Positions 1 to 8,951 of a stretch of DNA of 64,000 nt are shown here, in pieces. The stretch comes from Curtobacterium pusillum (GTDB lineage Bacteria > Actinomycetota > Actinomycetes > Actinomycetales > Microbacteriaceae). The notes beneath the pieces are model-generated. The model saw only the letters and a list, made by a program, of their open reading frames with translations. It did no database searches and was not told the origin of the DNA. Numbering within the stretch: the first letter of the stretch is position 1; the number at the start of each line of letters is the position of its first letter. A program made the translations under genes and the position numbers. The DNA is taken from positions 1 through 64,000 of the forward strand of contig NZ_JABMCE010000074.1 of the NCBI RefSeq assembly GCF_013359865.1. Direction: 5' to 3'.

Positions 1-1
1 G

Positions 2-403
2 GCCGGCGTCGCCCTCGTCGTCGTCACGTCGGCGCTCGCCGCCGCCGGACTCCGCGTCGCGACGGTCCGTGCCCAGGCCGCGGCGGACGCCTCGGCACTC
101 GCCGCCGCGGCCGCCGTCGTCGGACTCGTGCCGGGCGACGCGTGCACGGTCGCGGCACGCGTCGCAGAAGCGAACGGAGCGTCCATGGGTGCGTGCGGGA
201 CAGCCGCCTCGTCCGCCCGGGTCCGCGTCGTGGTCGACGGCGGACCGTTCGCCGTGGGCGCAGACGCGGTCGCGGGTCCGGCGGACGACCAGCCCGAACA
301 CTATGTGTATGGTGTGCCTGTCGGCCCCCGGTCATCGGTGCCCCGGTCGACCCGGACGCGCTCGTCGTCCAGGGCCGACGCGCACCATCGATCAAGGAGA
401 CAC
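2..403 (+). CDS. TadE-like (Rv3654c-type) protein, 5' end missing, no stop before topA
   Basis: The first codons encode a hydrophobic Val/Ala/Leu stretch followed by an Ala-rich helix (AQAAADASALAAAAAVV), then PGDACTVAARVAEANGAS and CGTAASSARVRVVVDG. This is the pattern of the Rv3654c family, small TadE-like proteins of the actinobacterial tad pilus/secretion neighbourhood, which are anchored by one N-terminal membrane helix. The start lies outside the window. The reading frame has no stop codon before the topA start at 404 and is in the same frame as topA. The other two forward frames are also open across this interval, so where the protein ends is unclear. A possible -10 hexamer (TATGGT, about 308-313) for topA lies inside this region. 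Confidence 0.55.
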
Positions 404-3205
404 GTGCCAGGCACGAAGAAGCTCGTCATCGTCGAGAGCCCCGCGAAGGCCAAGACGATCGCGCAATACCTCGGCGACGGATACGAGGTCCAGGCGTCCG
501 TCGGACACATCCGTGACCTCGTCGAGCCCAAGAACCTGCCCGCGGAACTCAAGAAGGGTTCCCTCGGCAAGTTCTCGGTCGACGTCGACAACGGCTTCGA
601 GCCCTACTACGTCGTGTCCGACGCGAAGAAGAAGACGGTCTCCGAGCTCAAGCGGGCGCTGAAGGAAGCCGACGAGCTCTACCTCGCGACGGATGAGGAC
701 CGCGAAGGCGAGGCCATCGCGTGGCACCTCCTCCAGGTCCTGAAGCCCAAGGTGCCGGTCAAGCGCATGGTGTTCCACGAGATCACGAAGGAGGCGATCC
801 AGCGCGCGCAGGAGGCCACCCGTGAACTCGACACCGCCCTCGTCGACGCGCAGGAGACCCGCCGCATCCTCGACCGGCTCTACGGCTACGAGGTCTCGCC
901 GGTGCTCTGGCGCAAGATCGGCCCCGGGCTCTCCGCCGGTCGCGTGCAGTCCGCCGCCACCCGCCTCGTCGTGGACCGGGAACGCGAGCGTCTCGCGTTC
1001 GTCTCCGCCAACTACTGGGACCTCAGCGCGCGCTTCGAGAAGGAGGGCGACGCCGCCTTCACCGCTCGACTCGCTCGCGTCCAGGGCACCCGTGTGGCCT
1101 CCGGTCGGGACTTCGACGACCGTGGTGCGTTGAAAGGCGACGCCGTCCGACTCGACGAGGCCGCCGCCGCTGCGCTGACCACGGTCCTCGAACGCGCCGG
1201 CGACGCCACGGTCCGCAGCGTCGAGTCGAAGCCGTACACCCGTCGTCCGGCGGCGCCGTTCACGACGTCGACGATGCAGCAGGAAGCCGCTCGCAAGCTC
1301 CGCCTCTCGCCGCGTCAGACCGCACGTGCCGCTCAGACGCTCTACGAGAACGGCTACATCACCTACATCCGTACGGACTCGGTCAACCTCTCCAAGCAGG
1401 CCCTCGACGCCGCTCGGAAGCAGGCTGCCGACCTCTACGGTGCCGCGACCGTCCCGGACAAGCCGCGTGTCTACGCGAGCAAGAGCAAGAACGCGCAGGA
1501 AGCGCACGAGGCGATCCGACCCGCCGGCGACACGTTCCGCACGCCGGCGCAGCTCGAGGGCACGCTGACCGGCGTCGAGTGGCGGCTCTACGACCTCATC
1601 TGGAAGCGCACGATCGCCTCACAGATGGCGGACGCGAAGGGCTCCACAGCGTCGATCGTGCTGGGCATCAGCTCCGACGAGCCGGTCGAGGGCATCGCTG
1701 CCACGGCGAACGGGACCGACGCCGAGTTCACGGCGTCCGGCACCGTGATCACCTTCCGCGGCTTCCTCAACGCGTACGAGGAAGGCCGCGACGAGGACCG
1801 CCACGAGTCCTCCGACCGTTCCGGGACCGACGTCGCGCTGCCCGACGTCAAGGAAGGCGAGCACCTCGGCGTCGACGACGTCGTCGCCAAGGGTCACGAC
1901 ACGACCCCGCCGCCGCGGTACACCGAGGCGAGCCTCATCAAGACGCTCGAGGACCTCGACATCGGGCGTCCGTCGACGTTCCCGACGATCAGCCCGACGA
2001 TCATCGACCGCGGGTACGTCTCGCTCCGCGGGACCCAGCTCGTGCCGAACTGGATCGCGTTCAGCGTGGTGCGGCTGCTCGAGGACTACTTCGGTGACCT
2101 CGTGCAGTACCAGTTCACCGCCGACATGGAGGCCGACCTCGACCGCATCGCCAACGGCGACGCCGACCGGGTCGACTGGCTCAAGGAGTTCTACTTCGGC
2201 GGCGGCGACCAGCGCGGTCTCCGGACGGTCATCGACAACCTCGGCGAGATCGACGCGCGGGAGATCAACTCCGTCGAGCTCGCCCCCGGTCTGACGCTGC
2301 GCATCGGTCGGTACGGCCCCTACATCGAGGTCCCGAGCGACGACCCCGAGAAGCCGCGCCGCGTGAACGTCCCCGAGGACCTCGCGCCCGACGAGCTCAC
2401 CGCCGAGAAGGCGCGCGAGCTCGTGGACGCCCCGGTGCTCGGCGACCGCGTCGTCGGCATCAACCCGGAGACCGGAAAAGAGGTCCTCGCGAAGGACGGC
2501 CGGTTCGGTCCCTACGTGACCGAGCGCACCCCGGAGCCGGAGCCCGCCGTCGACCCCGCCACCGGCGAGGTCCTCGACCCGGCTGCAGCGCCCGACGCCG
2601 TCGAGGCGCAGACCGCCACCGCGACGTCGACGACCACGAAGACGACCACCGCGAAGAAGGCGCCGGCGAAGAAGACGACCAAGAAGGCCGCGGCGCCCAA
2701 GGAGCGCACCGCATCGCTCTTCAAGTCGATGGACCCGCAGACGGTCGACCTCGAGACGGCCCTCAAGCTGCTCGACCTGCCCCGCACGGTCGGCAAGGAC
2801 CCCGAGTCGGGCGACGACATCACGGCGCAGAACGGCCGGTACGGTCCGTACCTCAAGAAGGGCACCGACACCCGGACTCTCCCGAGCGAGGACGCGATCT
2901 TCGACATCGACCTGCCCGGTGCCCTCGAACTCTTCGCGCAGCCGAAGTACGGCGGACGCCGCGCCGCCAGCGCTGCGCTCAAGGAGTTCGACGCCGACCC
3001 GGTGTCCGGCAAGCCGATCAAGATGAAGGACGGCCGTTTCGGCCCCTACGTCACGGACGGCGAGACCAACGCGACGATCCCGCGCGGCGAGGACGTCGAA
3101 GCGGTCGACCACGCCCGTGCCGTGCAGCTCATCGCGGACAAGCGTGCCAAGGGCCCGGTGAAGAAGAAGACCCCGGCGCGGAAGCCCGCGGCCAAGAAGA
3201 AGTGA
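404..3205 (+). CDS. topA: DNA topoisomerase I
   Basis: Type IA topoisomerase of 933 residues that relaxes negative supercoils through a transient 5'-phosphotyrosyl link. The Toprim domain opens with VIVESPAKAKT (about residues 7-17) and carries the acidic motif DEDREGEAIAW (from residue 97). The catalytic tyrosine is the second Tyr of GYITYIRTDS, residue 321, very close to Y319 of the E. coli enzyme. Several C-terminal repeats with the pattern (N/D)GRxGPY follow, and the protein ends in a Lys/Ala/Pro-rich basic tail, typical of actinobacterial TopA. The GTG start at 404 is chosen because AAGGAG sits at 394-399 and homology begins here, although the frame is open far upstream. The stop overlaps the tmk start by 4 bases, so the two are cotranscribed. 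Confidence 0.97.
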   Translation: MPGTKKLVIVESPAKAKTIAQYLGDGYEVQASVGHIRDLVEPKNLPAELKKGSLGKFSVDVDNGFEPYYVVSDAKKKTVSELKRALKEADELYLATDEDREGEAIAWHLLQVLKPKVPVKRMVFHEITKEAIQRAQEATRELDTALVDAQETRRILDRLYGYEVSPVLWRKIGPGLSAGRVQSAATRLVVDRERERLAFVSANYWDLSARFEKEGDAAFTARLARVQGTRVASGRDFDDRGALKGDAVRLDEAAAAALTTVLERAGDATVRSVESKPYTRRPAAPFTTSTMQQEAARKLRLSPRQTARAAQTLYENGYITYIRTDSVNLSKQALDAARKQAADLYGAATVPDKPRVYASKSKNAQEAHEAIRPAGDTFRTPAQLEGTLTGVEWRLYDLIWKRTIASQMADAKGSTASIVLGISSDEPVEGIAATANGTDAEFTASGTVITFRGFLNAYEEGRDEDRHESSDRSGTDVALPDVKEGEHLGVDDVVAKGHDTTPPPRYTEASLIKTLEDLDIGRPSTFPTISPTIIDRGYVSLRGTQLVPNWIAFSVVRLLEDYFGDLVQYQFTADMEADLDRIANGDADRVDWLKEFYFGGGDQRGLRTVIDNLGEIDAREINSVELAPGLTLRIGRYGPYIEVPSDDPEKPRRVNVPEDLAPDELTAEKARELVDAPVLGDRVVGINPETGKEVLAKDGRFGPYVTERTPEPEPAVDPATGEVLDPAAAPDAVEAQTATATSTTTKTTTAKKAPAKKTTKKAAAPKERTASLFKSMDPQTVDLETALKLLDLPRTVGKDPESGDDITAQNGRYGPYLKKGTDTRTLPSEDAIFDIDLPGALELFAQPKYGGRRAASAALKEFDADPVSGKPIKMKDGRFGPYVTDGETNATIPRGEDVEAVDHARAVQLIADKRAKGPVKKKTPARKPAAKKK

Positions 3206-3837
3206 CCGGCCGGTTCATCACGCTCGAGGGCGGCGACGGTGCGGGGAAGACCACGCAGGCCGAGCTCCTGACGGCGTGGCTCGAGGAGCGCGGCCGGACC
3301 GTGGTCCGCACACGCGAACCGGGCGGCACCGACCTCGGCGTCCGGATCCGCGAGATCGTCCTGCACGAGCGCGGACACGTCGCTCCGCGCGCTGAGGCAC
3401 TGCTGTACGCCGCCGACCGCGCGCACCACGTCGAGACGCTGGTACGACCGGCGATCGCCCGTGGTGACGTCGTGCTGCAGGACCGTTACATCGACTCGTC
3501 GGTGGCCTACCAGGGCGTCGCCCGTGGTCTGGGCGCCGAGCAGATCCGATCGTTGTCCGAGTGGGCGGCGGACGGTCTGGCGCCGGACCTCACCATCCTG
3601 CTCGACCTCGACGTGGCCGTCGGCAGAGCCCGCGTCGCCGCGGCCCGTGGTGACACGTTCGACCGACTCGAGTCCGAGGCCGAAGCGTTCCACGAGACGG
3701 TCCGGCAGGCGTTCCTCGACATGGCGGCCGCCGAGCCCCGGCGCTTCCTGGTCGTCGACGCCGGTGCCTCGGCGCCGGAGGTCCAGCGGGCGATCCGCTC
3801 GGCGGTCGGTCCGCTGGTCGGGATCGACGAGGGATGA
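3202..3837 (+). CDS. tmk: Thymidylate kinase
   Basis: dTMP kinase of 211 residues that converts dTMP to dTDP for DNA synthesis. The P-loop GGDGAGKT is at residues 10-17, the motif REPGGT follows near residue 38, and the DRYIDSSVAYQG substrate motif lies near residue 94. The length is normal for the family. The GTG start overlaps the topA stop in a GTGA junction. The delta-prime gene follows 25 bases later, giving a compact DNA replication group. Confidence 0.97.
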   Translation: MTGRFITLEGGDGAGKTTQAELLTAWLEERGRTVVRTREPGGTDLGVRIREIVLHERGHVAPRAEALLYAADRAHHVETLVRPAIARGDVVLQDRYIDSSVAYQGVARGLGAEQIRSLSEWAADGLAPDLTILLDLDVAVGRARVAAARGDTFDRLESEAEAFHETVRQAFLDMAAAEPRRFLVVDAGASAPEVQRAIRSAVGPLVGIDEG

Positions 3838-3862
3838 CGGTGGCGGCTGGCAGGATGGTCCC

Positions 3863-5005
3863 GTGAGCGTGTGGGACGGCCTGACCGGGCAAGAGGAAGC
3901 GGTCGCATCGCTCCGGAACGCTGCCGAGTCGCCGGACGGCACGGGTGGCATGACGCACTCGTGGCTGATCACCGGCCCGCCCGGGTCCGGCCGGTCGAAC
4001 GTCGCGTCCGCCTTCGCGGCCGCACTCGTGGGCGACGGACCCGATGACGACCACACCCTGCAGCAGATCACGGCGAAGACGCACCCCGACGTCTCGGTGC
4101 TCACGACGCAGTGGGTCATCATCACGATCGACGAGATCCGGCAGCTCGTGACGTCGTCGCACTACTCACCGTCGGTGGGTCGCTACCGCGTCGTCATCAT
4201 CGAGGACGCCGACCGCATGACGGAGCGCACGTCGAACCTGCTCCTCAAGGCGCTCGAGGAACCGCCGGAGCGCACGGTGTGGATCCTCTGCGCGCCGAGC
4301 GAGGCCGACCTCCTGCCGACGATCCGTTCCCGCGTCCGATCGGTTCGGCTCCGAGTCCCCGGCATCGAGTCCGTCGCCGACCTCATCGTCGCGCGCACCG
4401 GCGTCGACCGGGCGCTGGCGATGGACGCGGCCCGCCAGGCGCAGAGCCACATCGGGATGGCGCAGCGCCTCGCCACGAGCGAGGACGCGCGCGACCGTCG
4501 GCGTCGGACGCTCACCACGGTCCTCGGTGTCCGCACGGTCGGCGACGCGGTGATGGCCGCTGCGGACCTGCTGGCGGTCGCCGACGAGGACGCCAAGGCG
4601 ATCACGCAGCAGCGCGACGCCGAGGAACGCGATGCCGCCCTGCGGTCCCTCGGCATCGAGCCCGGGGGGACGATCCCGCCGGCGCTCCGGTCGCAGCTGC
4701 GCCTCCTCGAAGAGGACCAGAAGCGCCGTGCGACGCGCAGTCTGCGCGACGGGCTGGACCGCATCCTCGTGGACGTCTCGTCGCTCTACCGCGACCTGCT
4801 GCTGCTCGGGCTCGGCGCGCCCGCGGAACCCGTGAACCTCGCCATGCGGGAGCACCTCGACCACGCGCTGCAGTCGGTGCCACCGGCCGCGGCGCTCGAG
4901 GTCCTCGACGCCGTCGCGCTCGCACGGCAGCGCATCGCCGCGAACGTCGCGGCACTCCTCGCGCTCGAGGCGCTCCTCGTCACGATCGCCCGCGCCAGCC
5001 GCTGA
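3863..5005 (+). CDS. holB: DNA polymerase III clamp-loader subunit delta prime
   Basis: AAA+ family clamp-loader subunit of 380 residues starting VSVWDGLTGQEEAV. It has a P-loop-like GPPGSGRS, with Arg in place of the usual Lys, followed by the RVVIIEDADRM and NLLLKALEEPPE segments typical of delta-prime/DnaX proteins. Delta-prime is usually the non-hydrolysing member of the loader, so loss of the P-loop lysine fits. The four cysteines of the small zinc module seen in E. coli delta-prime are absent: the matching segment before THPDVSVL has no Cys. No Shine-Dalgarno precedes the GTG. CAGGAT at 3851-3856 is a possible -10 element for a leaderless transcript in addition to read-through from tmk. 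Confidence 0.9.
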   Translation: MSVWDGLTGQEEAVASLRNAAESPDGTGGMTHSWLITGPPGSGRSNVASAFAAALVGDGPDDDHTLQQITAKTHPDVSVLTTQWVIITIDEIRQLVTSSHYSPSVGRYRVVIIEDADRMTERTSNLLLKALEEPPERTVWILCAPSEADLLPTIRSRVRSVRLRVPGIESVADLIVARTGVDRALAMDAARQAQSHIGMAQRLATSEDARDRRRRTLTTVLGVRTVGDAVMAAADLLAVADEDAKAITQQRDAEERDAALRSLGIEPGGTIPPALRSQLRLLEEDQKRRATRSLRDGLDRILVDVSSLYRDLLLLGLGAPAEPVNLAMREHLDHALQSVPPAAALEVLDAVALARQRIAANVAALLALEALLVTIARASR

Positions 5006-5093
5006 CCCACGGCGTCGCACGCGGCGCGCCAGACACGCGGCGCCCGCGCGAGCCGTTGACTCGCGGCATCGCACCCCGCGCCCGAGACGCGAC
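4987..5093. repeat. Imperfect 54-bp tandem duplication spanning the holB stop
   Basis: Two adjacent units starting at 4987 and 5041 both begin CGCCCGCGC and continue AGCCG(C/T)TGAC. The second copy therefore repeats the last codons and stop of holB and part of the 3' flank. The units are clearly related but diverged by point changes and one length difference. This looks like a local replication-slippage duplication. Confidence 0.55.
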
Positions 5094-5100
5094 CGCCCGC

Positions 5101-5144
5101 CGGACGGGAGGCACGGTGCCAGCCCGCACCGTGCCTCCAGTCCG
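5101..5144. repeat. Dispersed palindromic element, copy 1 of 4
   Basis: The perfect 13-bp arms GGAGGCACGGTGC (5107-5119) and its complement (5126-5138) enclose a 6-base loop, extended by CGGAC/GTCCG outside one mismatch. It follows holB and precedes the TetR gene. It has no U-tract, but the stem would form in RNA and could end transcription. The same core occurs at 14941, 20921 and 27347. Confidence 0.8.
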
Positions 5145-5228
5145 ACAGTCCGACAGCCCGACAGTCATCGGTCTCGTCGCGTGACGCGCACGCCGCCGCC
5201 CCACTGCCGCGCGTGGGACAATCACCGC

Positions 5229-5852
5229 ATGTCCGACGCAGAACCCGGCCTGCGCGAGCGGAAGCGCCGTGCCACCCGGCTCGCGATCCAGCAGGCGGCG
5301 CTCCGCATCGCGATCGACGAGGGTCTCGCGGCGGTGACCGTCGACGAGATCTCCCGCCGCGCCGACGTGTCGCCGCGCACGTTCTTCAACTACTTCCCGA
5401 ACAAGGAAGGCGCGCTCCTCGGCGACGACCCGACGCTGCCGGACGACGCAGTCCTGGCGGACTTCATCGCCGGTGGGCCGGAGCGCGACCTGCTCGCCGA
5501 CCTCGGCGCGCTGCTGGTGCACTCGACGCGTGAGCTCATCGAGGAGCGCGGACTGATCGAGGAGCGGCAGCAGGTCCTGCGAGCCGCTCCGGAGCTGTTC
5601 ACCCGGCGGATGGAGTCGATGAAGGAGTTCCAGGCTGCGATCGAACGGGCGGTGGTGGCGCGGCTGGAGGGAGCGGGTACCGAGGGCGGCGACCTCCGTC
5701 GGCGGTCACGCCTGGCGTCGCTCGTCGCGCTCGCTGCCCTGCGCCACGCGTGGTGGGAGTGGTCCGATGCCGGAGGCGACACGCACCTGGTCGACGAACT
5801 GGAGCGGTCGTTCGCCGACCTCGACGCGCTCGTTTCGCGTTCGCTCGCGTGA
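5229..5852 (+). CDS. TetR/AcrR-family transcriptional regulator
   Basis: One-component repressor of 207 residues. The N-terminal DNA-binding domain contains RKRRATRLAIQQAAL, then VDEISRRADVSPRTFFNYFPNKEGAL, the standard TetR helix-turn-helix with its Tyr/Phe-x-x-Lys-Glu ending. The C-terminal ligand-binding domain is not diagnostic, so the ligand is unknown. It stands alone: the next gene is a tRNA and no transporter or enzyme is adjacent, so its target cannot be inferred from context. The ATG at 5229 lacks a Shine-Dalgarno. GACAAT at 5217-5222 is a weak -10 candidate giving a leaderless or nearly leaderless mRNA. Confidence 0.9.
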   Translation: MSDAEPGLRERKRRATRLAIQQAALRIAIDEGLAAVTVDEISRRADVSPRTFFNYFPNKEGALLGDDPTLPDDAVLADFIAGGPERDLLADLGALLVHSTRELIEERGLIEERQQVLRAAPELFTRRMESMKEFQAAIERAVVARLEGAGTEGGDLRRRSRLASLVALAALRHAWWEWSDAGGDTHLVDELERSFADLDALVSRSLA

Positions 5853-5857
5853 ACCTG

Positions 5858-5863
5858 TATAGT
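5858..5863 (+). promoter_or_regulatory. -10 element for tRNA-Thr
   Basis: TATAGT lies 33 bases before the mature tRNA and directly after the TetR stop codon. It is a near-consensus -10 hexamer in otherwise GC-rich DNA. A weak -35 (TTTCGC, about 5833) can be read at long spacing. Confidence 0.55.
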
Positions 5864-5896
5864 TGTGACCCGTGCCGCTCCGGCAACGGAGCGCCC

Positions 5897-5969
5897 GCCG
5901 CCTTAGCTCAGTCGGCAGAGCGATTCACTCGTAATGAATAGGTCGTCGGTTCGATTCCGACAGGCGGCT
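5897..5969 (+). tRNA. tRNA-Thr (anticodon CGU)
   Basis: A 73-base cloverleaf. The acceptor stem GCCGCCT (5897-5903) pairs with AGGCGGC (5962-5968), and the discriminator is T at 5969. The anticodon stem ATTCA/TGAAT encloses the loop CTCGTAA with CGT at 5930-5932, reading Thr ACG codons. The T arm GTCGGTTCGATTCCGAC is intact. The 3' CCA is not encoded. A strong terminator follows directly. Confidence 0.97.
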
Positions 5970-5975
5970 CCGGAG

Positions 5976-6010
5976 AAAACCCCGGTCAGACAGGTTCTGA
6001 CCGGGGTTTT
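5976..6010 (+). terminator. Intrinsic terminator after tRNA-Thr
   Basis: Fourteen-base perfect arms AAAACCCCGGTCAG (5976-5989) and CTGACCGGGGTTTT (5997-6010) enclose a short loop, and the descending arm ends in a T run. The A/T ends make it functional in both directions, so it could also serve the convergent phosphatase gene that ends at 6030. Confidence 0.9.
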
Positions 6011-6029
6011 CGTCATCGGGGGAGCGGGT

Positions 6030-7703
6030 TCACGGCAGGTAGTACGTCGGATTGGGCAGCTTCACGCTGCGGTCCGCCGAACCGCCCAGCAGGTCGCTGT
6101 ACTGGTCTCCGAAGTTCGCGACGACGTCGTACCGCCCACCGGCGCGCGACTCGATGTGCGCTCGCGTCTGGGACTTGTACTCGACGGTGGTGCACTTGGC
6201 CGTGGCGCAGGTGATGTACGACGGCTGCTGGGACGCCCCGACGCCGGTCCACTTGGTGTAGTAGGTCTGGGTGCCGTTCTTCGTCGCGGTGAACTGCGGG
6301 TACCCGACCGTGTTCAGGTTCTCGATGGTGGCGGTCTTCTGGTCGTCGTTCCGTCCGGTCAGCCCGATGATCGTGCAGCCGGAGCGCTGGGCGATCGACA
6401 CGAGGGAGGTCGTGGACGGGGTGGCGGGGAAGCGTTCGTCCTGGACCCATTCGTCCTGGCGTGCGGTGTCGAAGACGAAGTGCATGTCCGCGACCTCCAT
6501 GTCGTAGGTCCACAGGGTGGTGTCGTCGGCGTCGAGCACGATGGCGGGGTTGCGGTGCAGCTTCCGGCCGACCGCGCACTGGGCGGCGACGACGGGGGCC
6601 TGGCGCGCGACGATGGAACGCATCTCGCGGATGTAGGGCGAGTCGGTGCGGTTCGCCAGTCCGGTGCCGGGGTCGCCGTAGTAGGTGGCGATGGTCTTCT
6701 TCACGGAGTCGATGTTCGGGATGCCCTCGCCGCCCTGGGTGGCACCGGAGGACCCGTCCGCCGCCATGGTGAACTGCGTCCGGGGCGTCAGGCGCGGCTC
6801 GGAGACGCCGGGCAGGTCGGCCGACGGCAGGTAGTAGGTGGGGTTCGGCAGCTTCACCGAGCGGTCGGCGTACCCGCCCTGCAGGTCGCTCCACTGGTCG
6901 CCGATGTTGAGGGTGATGTCGTAGCCGAGGTCCTGCTCGATGTGCTTGCGCGTGAGGGCCTTGTACTCGACGGTGGTGCAGGCGGCCGCGGCGCAGGTGA
7001 TGTACGACGGCTGCTGGGACGCGCCGACGCCGGTCCACTTGGTGAAGAACCGGTCCTGTGTGAACGCGGTGTAGCCGACCTTCGACAGGTTCTGCACGGT
7101 TGCGGCCTTCTGGTCGTCGTTCCGGCCGGTCAGGCCGAAGACGGTGAAGCCGAGCGCCTGCGCACGGTTGACGAAGCCCACCATCGACGGGACGGCGGGG
7201 AAGCGTTCGTCCTGGACCCACTCGTCCTGGCGTGCGGTGTCGAAGACGAAGTGCATGTCCGCGACCTCCATGTCGTACGTCCACAGGGTGGTGTCGTCGG
7301 CGTCGAGCACGATCGCCGGCTTCTCACCCCGGCGCACGGCGGCGTCGCGGATGTGCTGCAGGCCGGCGCTCTGCCGGGAGACGATGGAACGCATCTCGTC
7401 GATGTACGGGGAGTCGGTGCGGTTCGCCAGTCCGGTGCCGGGGTCGCCGTAGTAGGTGGCGATGGTCTTCTTCACGGAGTCGATGTTCGGGATGCCCTCG
7501 CCGCCCTGTGTGGCACCGGAGGACCCGTCCGCCGCCATCGTGAAGTGCGTCCGCGGTGTCAGCGAGCGGTCTCCGGCGGTGACGGACGTGCCGTGCCCGG
7601 GCGAACTCCAGCCGTGCGCGTCCGCCGGTGTGACGCCGACGAGGGTGGAGGTGAGGACGATGGCCGCGCTCGTGGCGACGACGGACAGGACGGATCGGCG
7701 CAT
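6030..7703 (-). CDS. Secreted acid phosphatase with two tandem HAD domains
   Basis: A 557-residue exported protein. The signal peptide (RRSVLSVVATSAAIVLTSTLVGV, cleavage near ADA-H at about 29) is followed by two nearly identical HAD-type acid phosphatase domains (about 48-303 and 305-557). Each has an IVLDADDTTLWTYDMEV segment, where the first Asp of DADDT is the expected nucleophile, and a second motif GLTGRNDDQK. Each also has a later NxGDQxSDLxGG motif that matches the acidic metal-binding motif of HAD enzymes. The family (class B/P4-like acid phosphatases) hydrolyses phosphomonoesters outside the membrane. Family members usually carry one such domain. Parts of the two units are almost identical at DNA level (about 6648-6780 against 7428-7560), suggesting recent duplication or gene conversion. 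Confidence 0.88.
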   Translation of the reverse strand: MRRSVLSVVATSAAIVLTSTLVGVTPADAHGWSSPGHGTSVTAGDRSLTPRTHFTMAADGSSGATQGGEGIPNIDSVKKTIATYYGDPGTGLANRTDSPYIDEMRSIVSRQSAGLQHIRDAAVRRGEKPAIVLDADDTTLWTYDMEVADMHFVFDTARQDEWVQDERFPAVPSMVGFVNRAQALGFTVFGLTGRNDDQKAATVQNLSKVGYTAFTQDRFFTKWTGVGASQQPSYITCAAAACTTVEYKALTRKHIEQDLGYDITLNIGDQWSDLQGGYADRSVKLPNPTYYLPSADLPGVSEPRLTPRTQFTMAADGSSGATQGGEGIPNIDSVKKTIATYYGDPGTGLANRTDSPYIREMRSIVARQAPVVAAQCAVGRKLHRNPAIVLDADDTTLWTYDMEVADMHFVFDTARQDEWVQDERFPATPSTTSLVSIAQRSGCTIIGLTGRNDDQKTATIENLNTVGYPQFTATKNGTQTYYTKWTGVGASQQPSYITCATAKCTTVEYKSQTRAHIESRAGGRYDVVANFGDQYSDLLGGSADRSVKLPNPTYYLP

Positions 7704-7874
7704 GGAGACCTGATCGCTTTCTGCTCAGGGAACGGCCGTCGACCGGCGGCCCGGGTTCCACCCCCGTTCGGGGGTTGTGGCAGCACGTTAGCTGGCAATC
7801 ACCCGTGGAGTCCATAGCAGAGTGCTGCGGACGGCCAGCGGCGTGGCTGCGCACCCCACTGGTAGACAGGACGC

Positions 7875-8858
<984 letters not shown>

Positions 8859-8951
8859 GATCGGTCCGGCGGATCGGACCGGCGAGATCGGTCGGGCCAG
8901 ATCGGCGCTGGGCCTGGAGGCTCCTCCCGCAGTTCCGTAGGATCGTTCGCG

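Noticed and set aside
7740-7800. Pho-box-like GTTCCAC/GTTCGGG sequence upstream of the acid phosphatase
   Set aside because: The spacing is not that of Pho boxes; the signal is dominated by a short CCCCC/GGGGG hairpin, so it is too weak to claim.
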